Source of the DNA: Clostridia bacterium
Lineage (GTDB): Bacteria; Bacillota_A; Clostridia; Christensenellales; Aristaeellaceae
DNA: 64,000 nucleotides
Direction of reading: 5' to 3'
Assembly (NCBI GenBank): GCA_017525805.1
Contig: JAFXSH010000138.1
Coordinates: forward strand, 1 to 64,000
Under the pieces are notes generated by a model, which saw only the letters and a list, made by a program, of their open reading frames with translations, made no database searches and was not told the origin of the DNA. Both the position numbers and the translations under genes were made by a program. This document shows positions 51,314 to 62,871 of the stretch, one piece after another (within the stretch, counting starts at the first letter, position 1; each line of letters opens with the position of its first letter).

Positions 51314-54300
51314 TTATTCCGGGCGCGAAAGCCGCACGGTGATGATTTCAAAAGGCCGGAAACGCAGGGTAAAGGCCCCGTCCATTTGCTTGAGCGTTTC
51401 CCCCGGTTCTTCCGCCAAAGTACACAGGCGGGCGTCACCATAGGGCAGACAAGGCTTGACGGCTGCTGTGCGCGCGCCGCCCATGCTTTCATACAGGCGG
51501 ATGACCAGATCGCCGGATAAATCCTCCGCCATTTTGACGCTTTCCACGATCACGGCGGGATCGTCGCAGGCAAGCAGGCACAGCGGCCCGCAGCAGCCAG
51601 GTACGATGATCAGGGGATCGTTCATCGCTTCGGCGGCTTCCGTAACGCCGCTTTCTTCCAGTGTCCCGCTCCAGGCGCGGTAGGCGTAAACGAACCGATG
51701 ATGGCCCCGGTCCGCTTCGGCGTCCGGGTAGGTGGGGGCGCGCAGCAGGCTCAGGCCGATCACGCCGTCATTGACGGACACGCCGTATTTGCAGTCGTTG
51801 ATCACCGCCGCGCCGTGGGTGGCGTCCCGAAGGATCGTCCAGCCGTGGGCGCTGACCTCGAAGCGGTCGGCGTCGTACCTGCGGGAACGGTGGGCGGGGC
51901 GGGATATGAAGCCGAACTGGATCTGGTGATCCGCGCTGTCCGCCTCAATGCCCGTATCAAAAGAAACCTTAAGGAGCCTGTGGCGCTCCTGCCAGTCCAC
52001 TTCGGTTTTGAATACCAACTGCTCCGCATCGGCGGTCAGGATGATGTGCTGGGTAATAACGGAGGAAGAAAAGCGGGAGGTGATTTTCAGCTTCGCGGTC
52101 AGGCCCTGGGAACATACGATTTCCGATTCGCACACAGCGCCAAGCGGTATTTCGCGCCGCTCGGTCTGGCTGTCAATATCCCATGCGTCAAAACGCCGGG
52201 GCAGATCGCGGTACAAATGAAACACATTGGAAGCGGAGCGCGCCCGTTCCAGGCCGTCCGATAGAGTGACCATGGAAACAAGCTCGCCTTTTTCCGTTAT
52301 GACGGCCCGCAGGCGGGCGTTTTGCAGGATATAGCGCTCCCCTTCCCGGCAAACGGACGCGGTGCATTCCACGGGCGTTTGAGCCGGATAGATCGTCACA
52401 GCGGACAACGGCTCCAGGGAAACAAGCACCCGCGCGCCCGCCCCGTCGGCCTCTGCCTGAAAACAAACGCCGCTTGAACTCACGGCCCCACCGGAAAAGC
52501 GGCTGTCGGCCCGAATCAACCGGGCGGCGCGATGGGAGGAAGGATTGAAAATGGTGATTCCTCCGTCGTTTTCACAGAACGCGTCCAGCGCTTCTTTCGC
52601 GCTCTCTTCCGCGGCCTCCCGTATCTCCTTAAGTTCCGCCCGCGCCCGCTCGTATACACGGGCGATAGAGGAACCGGGCAGGATATCGTGGAATTGGTTG
52701 ATCAAAAGCAGCTTCCAGTTTTCTTCCAGCGCCGCGCCGGGATAGGCCGCGCGTCCGGAAAAAGCCGCCATGGCGGCAAGCATTTCCCATGCCCGCAACG
52801 CGTGCTCCGCGCGGCGGTTGCCCTTTTTGATCGCCGCCTGCGTGGTGTAGGTACCCCGGTGGCAGGGAAAATAAAGCTCGCCCCGATATATCGGCAGGCT
52901 TCCGTTATCGCGCTTTTTCAAATAATCCTCTGGACTGCACCAATACAGCTTGGGCGCGCCCTGGAGGTCGCGCTGACGGCGCACCAGCTCCATATCGTCC
53001 CGGGTGGGGCCGCCGCCGCCGTCCCCATAGCAGAAGGGCAGGTAAAAATCCCGGCTGCCGTCCTTTTCCAGCCGACTTGTCCACCGGGTATGAATGGTGG
53101 CCGCGTCCACCTGGGTTTCATAGAACATGTGCAGGAAGCTGGGAATCATGGTGCCGTCCAATCCGCGCCACAAAAAGGCGTGGTGCGGGAAAGGCTCGGA
53201 ATCGTTATATGACCAGAAGATTTTCTGGGTGGTCAGGCCGGTCATGCCAAAGCCCTTGATGATCTGCGGAAGCTGAGCGCTGTAGCCAAAGGTGTCCGGC
53301 AGCCAGGCCACGCGGCTTTCAACGCCCAAAACCTCCCGGAAATACTCTTGACCATATAGGAACTGGCGCACCAGCGCTTCTCCACCGGCCAGATTGGTAT
53401 CCGGTTCCACCCACATGCCGCCGTCGGCGATCCAGCGGCCTTCCCTGATCGCTTCTTTTATTTCCTCAAACAGCTCCGGGTAATTTTCGCGGCACAGTTC
53501 ATATTCGGCGCACTGGCTTTGCAGGAAAAGGGCTTCCGGGTATTCCTTCAATAGACGGAGCTGGGCCGCGAAGGTCCGGGCGGTTTTCCGGCGCGTTTCA
53601 TCCATGGGCCACAGCCAGGCCAAGTCCAGATGGGAATTGGCCACCACGCCCATGGAAGCGGCAAAGGAACCGTTATGCGCGTTGATCAGCGGAAAAATCA
53701 GCGTCCTTGCTTCCAAGCAGACTTGCCTGCGTTCGGGGAGGGGCTGTTCCAGGTCCAGCATATCCAGCAACCTGGAAAAACCCTCCTCGATTGCCTCGCG
53801 GAAAGCGTCGTTTTCGTCCAAATAGCCGTGCACGTCCCGAAGTACGGTCAAATCAAGCCACAGCTGATAAGCTTCCTCGTTCCACCAGCCGTAAGTGCTG
53901 CGGCCGACGATGGCAGGGCCCGTCCCGGCAAATGGCACGCCTTTTTCAGGAAAAACAGGCCGTCCGGGATGATCCGGCAGCGGCGTGCCGCCGTATACCT
54001 CCATGGCGATGGAAACGTTTTCCCCGCCTTCGGCTTTTTGGCAAACCGTCAAATCGGCCACGTACTGATGGGGATGCGCCAGCCGGTCCGCCCGCCGCGC
54101 GCCGAACGCTTTTCCGTTGACAAAAAGCGTAGCCTCTCCCCCGGGGTTCAGCTCCATCACGATCCTTTCGCCCCGCGCTTCCCGAGGAACCGTGAAGTCA
54201 GCAAACATCCAGGCGTAATCCCAGGGTTTGCCCCACTTTGTTCCCTCCGGCCAGGGCTCCCGGCCATGCTCCCGCGCCTGTCTCAGGGTCATATCCCCGG

Positions 54301-54403
54301 AAGAAAGGAACCCCTCCAAATGGATTTCTCCCAAAGGATGATATAAATCAGCCGCCAGTGCGTCGATCACATGATTGAGCTGACCGGTAAGTTCGTTTAA
54401 CAT
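51314..54403 (-). CDS. GH38 alpha-mannosidase
   Basis: A 1029-residue enzyme of the classic GH38 type. An N-terminal beta domain (~1-200) precedes NSHLDLAW (256-263, zinc ligands His and Asp) and LPDTFGYSAQLPQI with nucleophile Asp370. INQFHDILPGSSI carries the third zinc histidine; C-terminal beta domains end RFRPFEIITVRLSRPE. Such enzymes hydrolyse terminal alpha-mannosides. There is no signal peptide, so it is cytoplasmic. ATG 54403 has GGGGAG 7 bases upstream. First gene of the two-gene operon with the GH106-like enzyme. The combination suggests a mannose- and rhamnose-bearing glycan. Confidence 0.92.
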   Translation of the reverse strand: MLNELTGQLNHVIDALAADLYHPLGEIHLEGFLSSGDMTLRQAREHGREPWPEGTKWGKPWDYAWMFADFTVPREARGERIVMELNPGGEATLFVNGKAFGARRADRLAHPHQYVADLTVCQKAEGGENVSIAMEVYGGTPLPDHPGRPVFPEKGVPFAGTGPAIVGRSTYGWWNEEAYQLWLDLTVLRDVHGYLDENDAFREAIEEGFSRLLDMLDLEQPLPERRQVCLEARTLIFPLINAHNGSFAASMGVVANSHLDLAWLWPMDETRRKTARTFAAQLRLLKEYPEALFLQSQCAEYELCRENYPELFEEIKEAIREGRWIADGGMWVEPDTNLAGGEALVRQFLYGQEYFREVLGVESRVAWLPDTFGYSAQLPQIIKGFGMTGLTTQKIFWSYNDSEPFPHHAFLWRGLDGTMIPSFLHMFYETQVDAATIHTRWTSRLEKDGSRDFYLPFCYGDGGGGPTRDDMELVRRQRDLQGAPKLYWCSPEDYLKKRDNGSLPIYRGELYFPCHRGTYTTQAAIKKGNRRAEHALRAWEMLAAMAAFSGRAAYPGAALEENWKLLLINQFHDILPGSSIARVYERARAELKEIREAAEESAKEALDAFCENDGGITIFNPSSHRAARLIRADSRFSGGAVSSSGVCFQAEADGAGARVLVSLEPLSAVTIYPAQTPVECTASVCREGERYILQNARLRAVITEKGELVSMVTLSDGLERARSASNVFHLYRDLPRRFDAWDIDSQTERREIPLGAVCESEIVCSQGLTAKLKITSRFSSSVITQHIILTADAEQLVFKTEVDWQERHRLLKVSFDTGIEADSADHQIQFGFISRPAHRSRRYDADRFEVSAHGWTILRDATHGAAVINDCKYGVSVNDGVIGLSLLRAPTYPDAEADRGHHRFVYAYRAWSGTLEESGVTEAAEAMNDPLIIVPGCCGPLCLLACDDPAVIVESVKMAEDLSGDLVIRLYESMGGARTAAVKPCLPYGDARLCTLAEEPGETLKQMDGAFTLRFRPFEIITVRLSRPE

Positions 54404-54563
54404 ACGCACGCTCCCCATATTTCATCATTGAGAAAAAGCAGGATTTCACTGATATCATTTATCATACGCTCATGAAATGCCTGCCGCAAGGAAAAACATA
54501 ACAATAAATATGCACAAATGCACAACGAACGCTTGTCCTCGGTGTTACGCAGCTGACTTGCCT

Positions 54564-55115
54564 TTATTCTAATCCTTCCAAATGAACGATCGTCGGTTTG
54601 ATCTTCAAATCAGGCAGGATCACGTTGATCAGGTCTTTGGTAGCAAAGCGGATGGAGCTTGTATTTTCGCAGGGATGGCACCCAAAGAATTCTTCTTTTA
54701 AAACGTCTTCATCTATCACCAGTTGAACTCTGTGTTCATGATCGTTCATCAGGCCCAGCACGGACACGCTTCCCGGATGAATGTCGAGGAATTGCGCCAT
54801 ATATTCTTCATTGGCAAATGAAAGGCGGCTGATACCCAGTTGTTTAGAAAGCTCCTTTGTTTTGAAGGGCTTATCGCCGGGCATGATGAGCAGATAAAAA
54901 TTCGTCTGCTGACGGTTGCATAAAAACAGGTTTTTGCAAATATGCACCTGGAGGATGGCGTCTACATCCGCGCAGACCTCCATGGTCGTTGCCGGCTGGT
55001 CCGGATGATCGGTTCGGTCAAAATCGATGCCAAGCCTGTCCAGAAGCGCGTATGCCCTGATTTCCCTGTCGCTTCGATTGGTCTTATCAGCAGGAGAACC
55101 GTGCATCAATTCCAA
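54564..55115 (-). CDS. YbaK/ProX-type aminoacyl-tRNA editing protein
   Basis: About 183 residues of the YbaK/ProX fold. Segments include LLDRLGIDFDRTDHPD, CKNLFLCNRQQTNFYLLIMP with the conserved Lys (first residues of the family's aKsLfl), LGISRLSFANEEYMAQFLDI, and PGSVSVLGLMND. The C-terminal VIDEDVLKEEFFGCHPCENT is the usual family ending. Stand-alone ProX hydrolyses Ala-tRNA(Pro); the pattern with PGSVSxxGLxND fits ProX best. TTG 55115 is chosen since AAGGATG precedes it at good spacing; ATG 55106 is the alternative. It is the last gene of a leftward group. Confidence 0.85.
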   Translation of the reverse strand: MELMHGSPADKTNRSDREIRAYALLDRLGIDFDRTDHPDQPATTMEVCADVDAILQVHICKNLFLCNRQQTNFYLLIMPGDKPFKTKELSKQLGISRLSFANEEYMAQFLDIHPGSVSVLGLMNDHEHRVQLVIDEDVLKEEFFGCHPCENTSSIRFATKDLINVILPDLKIKPTIVHLEGLE

Positions 55116-55259
55116 AGTATCACATCCTTCCGCCCGATGAACAGGCGCTCTTGTACACGTTTGATTTGCATGGTTATTATACTTGACATCCCCCCTTTTT
55201 GTCAAAGAAAAAGGAGGGACGCAAGTACCATCAGGAAAAATAAGGGGGATCATGCTGAT

Positions 55260-57934
<2,675 letters not shown>

Positions 57935-58064
57935 ATGCCTTCCTTCTTTCAATGCAATTGATACGTTTACTGTATATCATTTTTGCGCTTTTGTAAAGCA
58001 AAAAAGCAACAATTTCATCGGAAATTTACGTTTTTGTCATTTTTCCAATGTACGGCAGACGATG

Positions 58065-58091
58065 AAAAGCGGGCCGTACTTGACGGCCCGC
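58065..58091 (-). terminator. Terminator of the aldolase gene
   Basis: GCGGGCCGT (58069-58077) and ACGGCCCGC (58083-58091) form a perfect 9 bp stem; on the minus strand it is followed by TTTTC. Confidence 0.8.
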
Positions 58092-58109
58092 GTAAAGGAT
58101 TTCAAATGA

Positions 58110-59075
58110 TTAAGCCTTTCCGTTGCAGCCCAGCACGTCCACGATCTTATGGCGCACCATATCGCGCAGAGCGGCGCGGGCGTCGGTGAGATACTGACGG
58201 GGGTCAAAGTGATCGGGATGCTCGGCGAAGTGCTTGCGGATCATGGCGGTGAAAGCCAGGCGCAGGTCGCTGTCGATGTTGATCTTGCAAACGGACAGGG
58301 AAGCGGCCTTGCGGAGCTGTTCCTCGGGGATGCCCACGGCGTCGGGCATTTTGCCGCCGAATTCGTTGATGATCTTCACGAATTCCTGGGGCACGGAGGA
58401 AGAACCGTGCAGCACGATGGGGAAGCCGGGCAGACGCTTGCTCACTTCTTCCAGCACGTCGAAGCGCAGGGGCGGGGGCACCAGGATGCCGTCGGCATTG
58501 CGGGTGCACTGGGCGGGGGTGAACTTGTAAGCGCCGTGGCTGGTGCCGATGGCAATGGCCAGGGAGTCGCAGCCGGTGCGGGTCACAAATTCTTCCACTT
58601 CTTCGGGGCGGGTGTAGGAAGAATCCTCGGCGGACACCTTCACTTCATCCTCAACGCCAGCCAGGGTGCCCAGTTCGGCTTCAACGACCACGCCGTGATC
58701 ATGGGCGTATTCTACCACGCGGCGGGTTTCCTTGATGTTTTCTTCAAAGGGCAGGCCGCTCTTGTCGATCATGACGGAAGTGAAGCCGCCGTCGATGCAG
58801 TTTTTGCAGGTTTCAAAATCGGGGCCATGGTCCAGATGCAGCACGATGGGCAGATCGGTTTCCTTGACCGCCGCTTCCACCAGCTTCACCAGATAGGTGT
58901 GGTTGGCGTAGGCGCGGGCGCCCTTGCTCACCTGCAGGATCACGGGAGCGTTTTCCATTTTGGCCGCTTCAGTGATGCCCTGCACAATCTCCATGTTGTT
59001 CACGTTGAACGCGCCGATGGCATAGCCGCCTTCATAAGCCTTCTTGAACATTTCCTTGGAAGTAACCAGAGCCAT
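58110..59075 (-). CDS. fba: Class II fructose-1,6-bisphosphate aldolase
   Basis: A 321-residue zinc aldolase of glycolysis (fructose-1,6-bisphosphate to dihydroxyacetone phosphate and glyceraldehyde-3-phosphate). HLDHGPDF contains the catalytic Asp82 and zinc ligand His83; IGTSHGAYKF and IVLHGSSSVP supply the other zinc histidines and phosphate contacts; NIDSDLRLAF binds the other phosphate. The start is ATG 59075 with GGAGG 9 bases upstream; an ATG three codons earlier abuts the ribosome site. GT-rich housekeeping codon use. It has its own promoter and terminator. Confidence 0.93.
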   Translation of the reverse strand: MALVTSKEMFKKAYEGGYAIGAFNVNNMEIVQGITEAAKMENAPVILQVSKGARAYANHTYLVKLVEAAVKETDLPIVLHLDHGPDFETCKNCIDGGFTSVMIDKSGLPFEENIKETRRVVEYAHDHGVVVEAELGTLAGVEDEVKVSAEDSSYTRPEEVEEFVTRTGCDSLAIAIGTSHGAYKFTPAQCTRNADGILVPPPLRFDVLEEVSKRLPGFPIVLHGSSSVPQEFVKIINEFGGKMPDAVGIPEEQLRKAASLSVCKINIDSDLRLAFTAMIRKHFAEHPDHFDPRQYLTDARAALRDMVRHKIVDVLGCNGKA

Positions 59076-59120
59076 AGGAATCATCCTCCTTCAATCAATA
59101 GGGCGTTTTTTTCCATCCCT

Positions 59121-59149
59121 ATTATACACGATCTTTCTTTTTTTGACCA
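59121..59149 (-). promoter_or_regulatory. Promoter of the aldolase gene
   Basis: Minus strand TATAAT (59121-59126) with TG upstream (extended -10) and a weak -35 TGGTCA (59144-59149) at 17 bases. Confidence 0.6.
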
Positions 59150-59175
59150 GTCCCCAGCGGGAAAAAATACGATTT

Positions 59176-59973
59176 TCACTTTAGTTCCTGGTGCGCGGAG
59201 GCCACCAGGGCGGAAATCTGTTCCTGGGAGGGGGCGTTTCCCCCGCCCGGACGGATATCCGCTAAGAATTCGATGTTGCCCGCCGGGCCCTTGATGGGGG
59301 AAAAAGTCAGGTTTTCCACGTGCCAGCCAAAGGACGGGGCGAACACGCAAATCTCCTCCAGCACCCGTTCATGAATTTCCCTTTCCCGCACCACGCCGTT
59401 TTTTCCTACCTGCCCTTTTCCCGCCTCGAACTGGGGCTTGATCAGGGTCAAAAACCGCCCGCTTTCCCCCATGATGGCGGCGGCCACCGGCAGGATCAGC
59501 CGGATGGAAATAAAGGACACGTCCATGACCGTCAGGCTGGGCCGCAGGGGAAATTGCTCCACAGTCAGCGTCCTTGCGTTGGTGCGCTCCATGACCGTGA
59601 CCCGTTCATCATTGCGAAGCCGCCAGTCCAGCTGGCCGTAGCCCACGTCGATAGCGTACACATGTTTTGCCCCGTGGCGCAGCAGCACGTCAGTAAAGCC
59701 GCCGGTGGCCGCCCCAATATCCATGGCTACCGCGCCGGAAACATCCGCGCCAAAGGCGGTAATGGCTTTTTCCAGCTTGTGCCCGCCCCGGCTGGCGAAC
59801 TGGTTCTGTTCGCCGCGCACGTGCAGCGGCGCGTCCTCTTCCACCTGCTCGGAGGCTTTCAGCACCTTTTTTTCGCCCACATACACCTGGCCCGCCATGA
59901 TCAGCGCCTGGGCCTTTTCCCGGCTCTCCGCCATGCCCCGTGTCACCAGCCAAACGTCCGCCCGCTGCTTCAT
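59176..59973 (-). CDS. tlyA: TlyA family 2'-O-methyltransferase (hemolysin A family)
   Basis: A 265-residue protein. An N-terminal S4 RNA-binding domain (MKQRADVWLVTRGMAESREK, AQALIMAGQVYVGEKKVLKA) is joined to an FtsJ-like SAM methyltransferase (FASRGGHKLEKAI, MDIGAATGGFTDVLLRHGA, VMDVSFISIRLILP, LIKPQFEAGKGQVGKNGVV). TlyA methylates 2'-hydroxyls of 16S and 23S rRNA. ATG 59973 overlaps the dxs stop by 4 bases (ATGA), the usual dxs-tlyA arrangement in Firmicutes. Confidence 0.93.
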   Translation of the reverse strand: MKQRADVWLVTRGMAESREKAQALIMAGQVYVGEKKVLKASEQVEEDAPLHVRGEQNQFASRGGHKLEKAITAFGADVSGAVAMDIGAATGGFTDVLLRHGAKHVYAIDVGYGQLDWRLRNDERVTVMERTNARTLTVEQFPLRPSLTVMDVSFISIRLILPVAAAIMGESGRFLTLIKPQFEAGKGQVGKNGVVREREIHERVLEEICVFAPSFGWHVENLTFSPIKGPAGNIEFLADIRPGGGNAPSQEQISALVASAHQELK

Positions 59974-61826
59974 CCTTGCTTGGCCTCCTTTACCCGTGCC
60001 GCGATGCTGTCCGCGTTCAGTCCGTAGCGTTCCAGCAGCACGCACCGGCTGCCGTGAGGAATAAAGCCGTCGGGCAGGGCGATCATCGCCGCCGGACCGG
60101 GAAAATGATTTTTTACGCACCAAGCCGCCACTGCGTCGCCGAAGCCGCTGGTCAGGGCGTGTTCCTCCACTGTAAACAGCGGCGTTCCCTTCTTGCAAAG
60201 CTGCCTTAGCATTTCCTCATCCAGAGGACGAAGGGTGGAAGCGTTGATCACCGCCGTCGCCGCGCCATCCTTTTCAAGCTGCTCGGCGGCGGTCAAACAT
60301 TCCCGCAGGATGGAGGACGCACCCAGCAGGCAAGCGTCGCTTCCTTGCCGCAGGATTTCCCATTTGCCAGGGGTATAGCCTTTGCATGCCGGGGCTGCCA
60401 TTTCGGGGATGCTCCGGGGATAGCGGATCGCCACAGGGCCGTCCTGGGTGAGCGCCCATCGGATCATCCCCTGCATCTCCGCTTCGCACCGGGGGCACAG
60501 CACGGTCATATGGGGCAGGGTACGCAGCATCGATACGCCGTATATGCCGTGGTGGGTGGAGCCGTCTTCCGCTCCCAGGCCCGCTCGGTCCATGAGGAAG
60601 CACACCGGCAGGCGCTGCAAACACACGTCCTCCATCATCTGGTCGTAGGCACGCTGTAAAAATGTTTCGTAAATCGCCACAAAGGGCCTCATCCCGGCGG
60701 CGGCCATCCCGGCGGCCATGGTGACGGCGTGTTCCTCGGCGATCCCCACGTCGTACAGCCGGTCGGGGAAGCGCTTGGCAAATTCCCTAAAGCCTGTGCT
60801 GTCCGTCATGGCGGCGGTAACTGCGCAGATTCTGGAATCCTTTTGAGCAAGTTCGGTCACAAAAGCCCCGGCGCGCTTGCCCATGGAGAGGCCTTCCATG
60901 CCCCGGTTTTTGCCGTTTTCCAGCTCAAAGGGCGCGACGCCGTGATATTTTTCCGGTTTTTCCTCCGCCTGGGTAAAGCCCCGCCCCTTCTTTGTCACCA
61001 CATGCACCAGCACGGGCTTGTCCATTTCTACGCAGCGGCGGAACACGCGCTCCATACCAGCGATGTCGTGGCCGTCGATAGGGCCGAAATACTGAAAGCC
61101 CAGGGTGGTGAAAAAGCGGTCCTTCACCAGCACGTTGCGCACGTGATCCTTGACGCGCTGAAATACTTTTTGCAGAGGTATCCCCACTAAGGGGATGCGG
61201 CGAAGCGCTTCGGTCACGTTTTTCTTGGCCCCCAGCCAGCCCCGGCTGACGCGCAGGCGGGTGAGCTGGCGGGACAGCGCCCCCACGTTCCGGGAAATGG
61301 ACATGCCGTTGTCGTTGAGCACCACCATCATGGGGATTTGACTGCTGCCCGCGTCGTTGAGCGCTTCGTAGCACATGCCGCCGGTCATGGCCCCATCCCC
61401 CACCACGGCGGCTACACGCCAATTTTCCTTCCGCATTTCACGGGCCCGTGCCATGCCCAAGGCGGCGGAAATGGCAGTGGATGCGTGGCCGGTGTCGAAA
61501 GCGTCGTAGGGGCTCTCATCCCGCCGTGGAAAACCGCAGATACCGTCCGTTTTCCGCAGGGTGGAGAACTGTTTGCTTCGTCCGGTCAGGATTTTATGGG
61601 CATAGCATTGGTGACCCACGTCGAAAACCAGCTTGTCCTTGGGGCAGTCCAGCACGCGGTGCAGGGCGATGGTCAGCTCCACCGCGCCTAAATTGGAAGC
61701 CAAATGGCCGCCGTTGAGCGCCACCGTGCGAATGATCTCGCCGCGAATATCGTCGGCAAGGGCCTGGAGTTCTTTTTCAGGCATATTCTTAATCGCAGCG
61801 GGCGAAGTAATTTCTGAAAGATTCAT
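59970..61826 (-). CDS. dxs: 1-deoxy-D-xylulose-5-phosphate synthase
   Basis: A 618-residue thiamine-diphosphate enzyme, first step of the MEP isoprenoid pathway (pyruvate plus glyceraldehyde-3-phosphate). The N-terminal domain has NGGHLASNLGAVELTIALH, VFDVGHQCYAHKIL and the ThDP motif VVGDGAMTGGMCYEALNDAG; the pyrimidine domain has YDVGIAEEHAVTMAAGMAA with the catalytic Glu; the C-terminal domain has LTSGFGDAVAAW. Length is normal. GGGGGACC precedes ATG 61826. It is coupled to tlyA. Confidence 0.96.
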   Translation of the reverse strand: MNLSEITSPAAIKNMPEKELQALADDIRGEIIRTVALNGGHLASNLGAVELTIALHRVLDCPKDKLVFDVGHQCYAHKILTGRSKQFSTLRKTDGICGFPRRDESPYDAFDTGHASTAISAALGMARAREMRKENWRVAAVVGDGAMTGGMCYEALNDAGSSQIPMMVVLNDNGMSISRNVGALSRQLTRLRVSRGWLGAKKNVTEALRRIPLVGIPLQKVFQRVKDHVRNVLVKDRFFTTLGFQYFGPIDGHDIAGMERVFRRCVEMDKPVLVHVVTKKGRGFTQAEEKPEKYHGVAPFELENGKNRGMEGLSMGKRAGAFVTELAQKDSRICAVTAAMTDSTGFREFAKRFPDRLYDVGIAEEHAVTMAAGMAAAGMRPFVAIYETFLQRAYDQMMEDVCLQRLPVCFLMDRAGLGAEDGSTHHGIYGVSMLRTLPHMTVLCPRCEAEMQGMIRWALTQDGPVAIRYPRSIPEMAAPACKGYTPGKWEILRQGSDACLLGASSILRECLTAAEQLEKDGAATAVINASTLRPLDEEMLRQLCKKGTPLFTVEEHALTSGFGDAVAAWCVKNHFPGPAAMIALPDGFIPHGSRCVLLERYGLNADSIAARVKEAKQG

Positions 61827-61859
61827 GAAAGGTCCCCCATCAAGCGTGATACCGAACAA

Positions 61860-61888
61860 AGTATACCATAATCGACGCGAAAATGCAA
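61860..61888 (-). promoter_or_regulatory. Promoter of dxs-tlyA
   Basis: Minus strand TTGCAT (61883-61888), 17 bases, TATACT (61860-61865), about 35 bases before the start codon. Confidence 0.7.
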
Positions 61889-61917
61889 AAAATACCGCAA
61901 AGAAATATTCCCACTCT

Positions 61918-61945
61918 TTGCTGAAAAGGAATTTTGTTGTATAAT
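61918..61945 (+). promoter_or_regulatory. Promoter of the kinase-like gene
   Basis: TTGCTG (61918-61923), 16 bases, TATAAT (61940-61945). It is divergent from the dxs promoter within 60 bases. Confidence 0.65.
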
Positions 61946-61977
61946 TGGGGCAGCGTATCCGGAAGGGGGGAATTGCC

Positions 61978-62850
61978 GTGGCAGACTGGGAAGGCGAACG
62001 GGATGGCAGTGTGTTTCTGATCGACGGCATTCCCTATACGGCCCTGGAAGAGCCGGACCTTCATTGGCTGCGCCCCTATGGCACGGTGTTCCAGGTGATG
62101 GACCGGCAGTTTTCCGGCAATCTGTGCTTCGGGGTGGAAGGAAGCTACGGCCGCCTGTTTGTGAAATACGCGGGCGCGCGCACGCTGCATTACCGTGGCA
62201 AACCCGAGCAAGCCATCCTGACCCTGAAAAACGCTATGCCGCTGTATGACCGCCCTCATCCGGCGCTGACGCGGCTGCTGGCCCACGGCCCTGCGGGCGA
62301 TGGCTACGCCGCCATTTTCGCCTGGCGCGACGCGCTGCCGCTTCGATCCTCCTGCGGACCATCGGCGGAAGACAGGGCGCGCCGTCTTCCGCTGGAGGAT
62401 TCCCTGCGGATGCTGGATATGGTGTTCGATCTCCACGCGGAACTGGCCCAGGACGGGATCGTGGCCGTTGATTTTTACGATGGGAACGTTCTGATCGATT
62501 TTGAACGGAACGAAGCCGTCGTATGCGATATCGACCTGTACCGCCGCAAGCCCGCTTTCAACGACCGGGGCAGGATGTGGGGTTCTTCCCGCTTCATGGC
62601 GCCGGAGGAATACGAACTGAACGCCGCCCTGGACGAAACCACCACGGAATACAACATGGCCGCTTTGGCTTTCGCGTTTTACGGCGATAACAGCGACCGA
62701 AGCAAGCGTGCGTGGCGCGCTCCCTACTGCCTGTGGGAGGTGGCTCATCGGGCCGTAAGCGAAAACAAGGCCGACCGCTATGCCTCCATGCGGGCGTTCC
62801 TGGACGCCTGGCGGGAAGCGGTGGGCCAGTGCGGGCTTGTAGCTGATTAA
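61978..62850 (+). CDS. Protein-kinase-like phosphotransferase
   Basis: A 290-residue protein with a kinase-fold pattern. RLFVKYAG near residue 63 supplies the ATP-binding Lys; VAVDFYDGNVLIDF corresponds to the catalytic loop (D....N); VVCDIDLY replaces the DFG segment but keeps its first Asp; GSSRFMAPEEYE is a clear APE-type P+1 loop. A glycine-rich loop is weak (FSGNLCFGVEGSYG). The catalytic residues look complete, so it is probably active, although the His of the HRD motif is missing. GTG 61978 is used, with GGAAGGGGGG 7 bases upstream; earlier in-frame codons fall within the -10 box. Targets unknown. Followed 21 bases later by rqcH. Confidence 0.75.
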   Translation: MADWEGERDGSVFLIDGIPYTALEEPDLHWLRPYGTVFQVMDRQFSGNLCFGVEGSYGRLFVKYAGARTLHYRGKPEQAILTLKNAMPLYDRPHPALTRLLAHGPAGDGYAAIFAWRDALPLRSSCGPSAEDRARRLPLEDSLRMLDMVFDLHAELAQDGIVAVDFYDGNVLIDFERNEAVVCDIDLYRRKPAFNDRGRMWGSSRFMAPEEYELNAALDETTTEYNMAALAFAFYGDNSDRSKRAWRAPYCLWEVAHRAVSENKADRYASMRAFLDAWREAVGQCGLVAD

Positions 62851-62871
62851 AAGAACAGGAGATAAATGATT

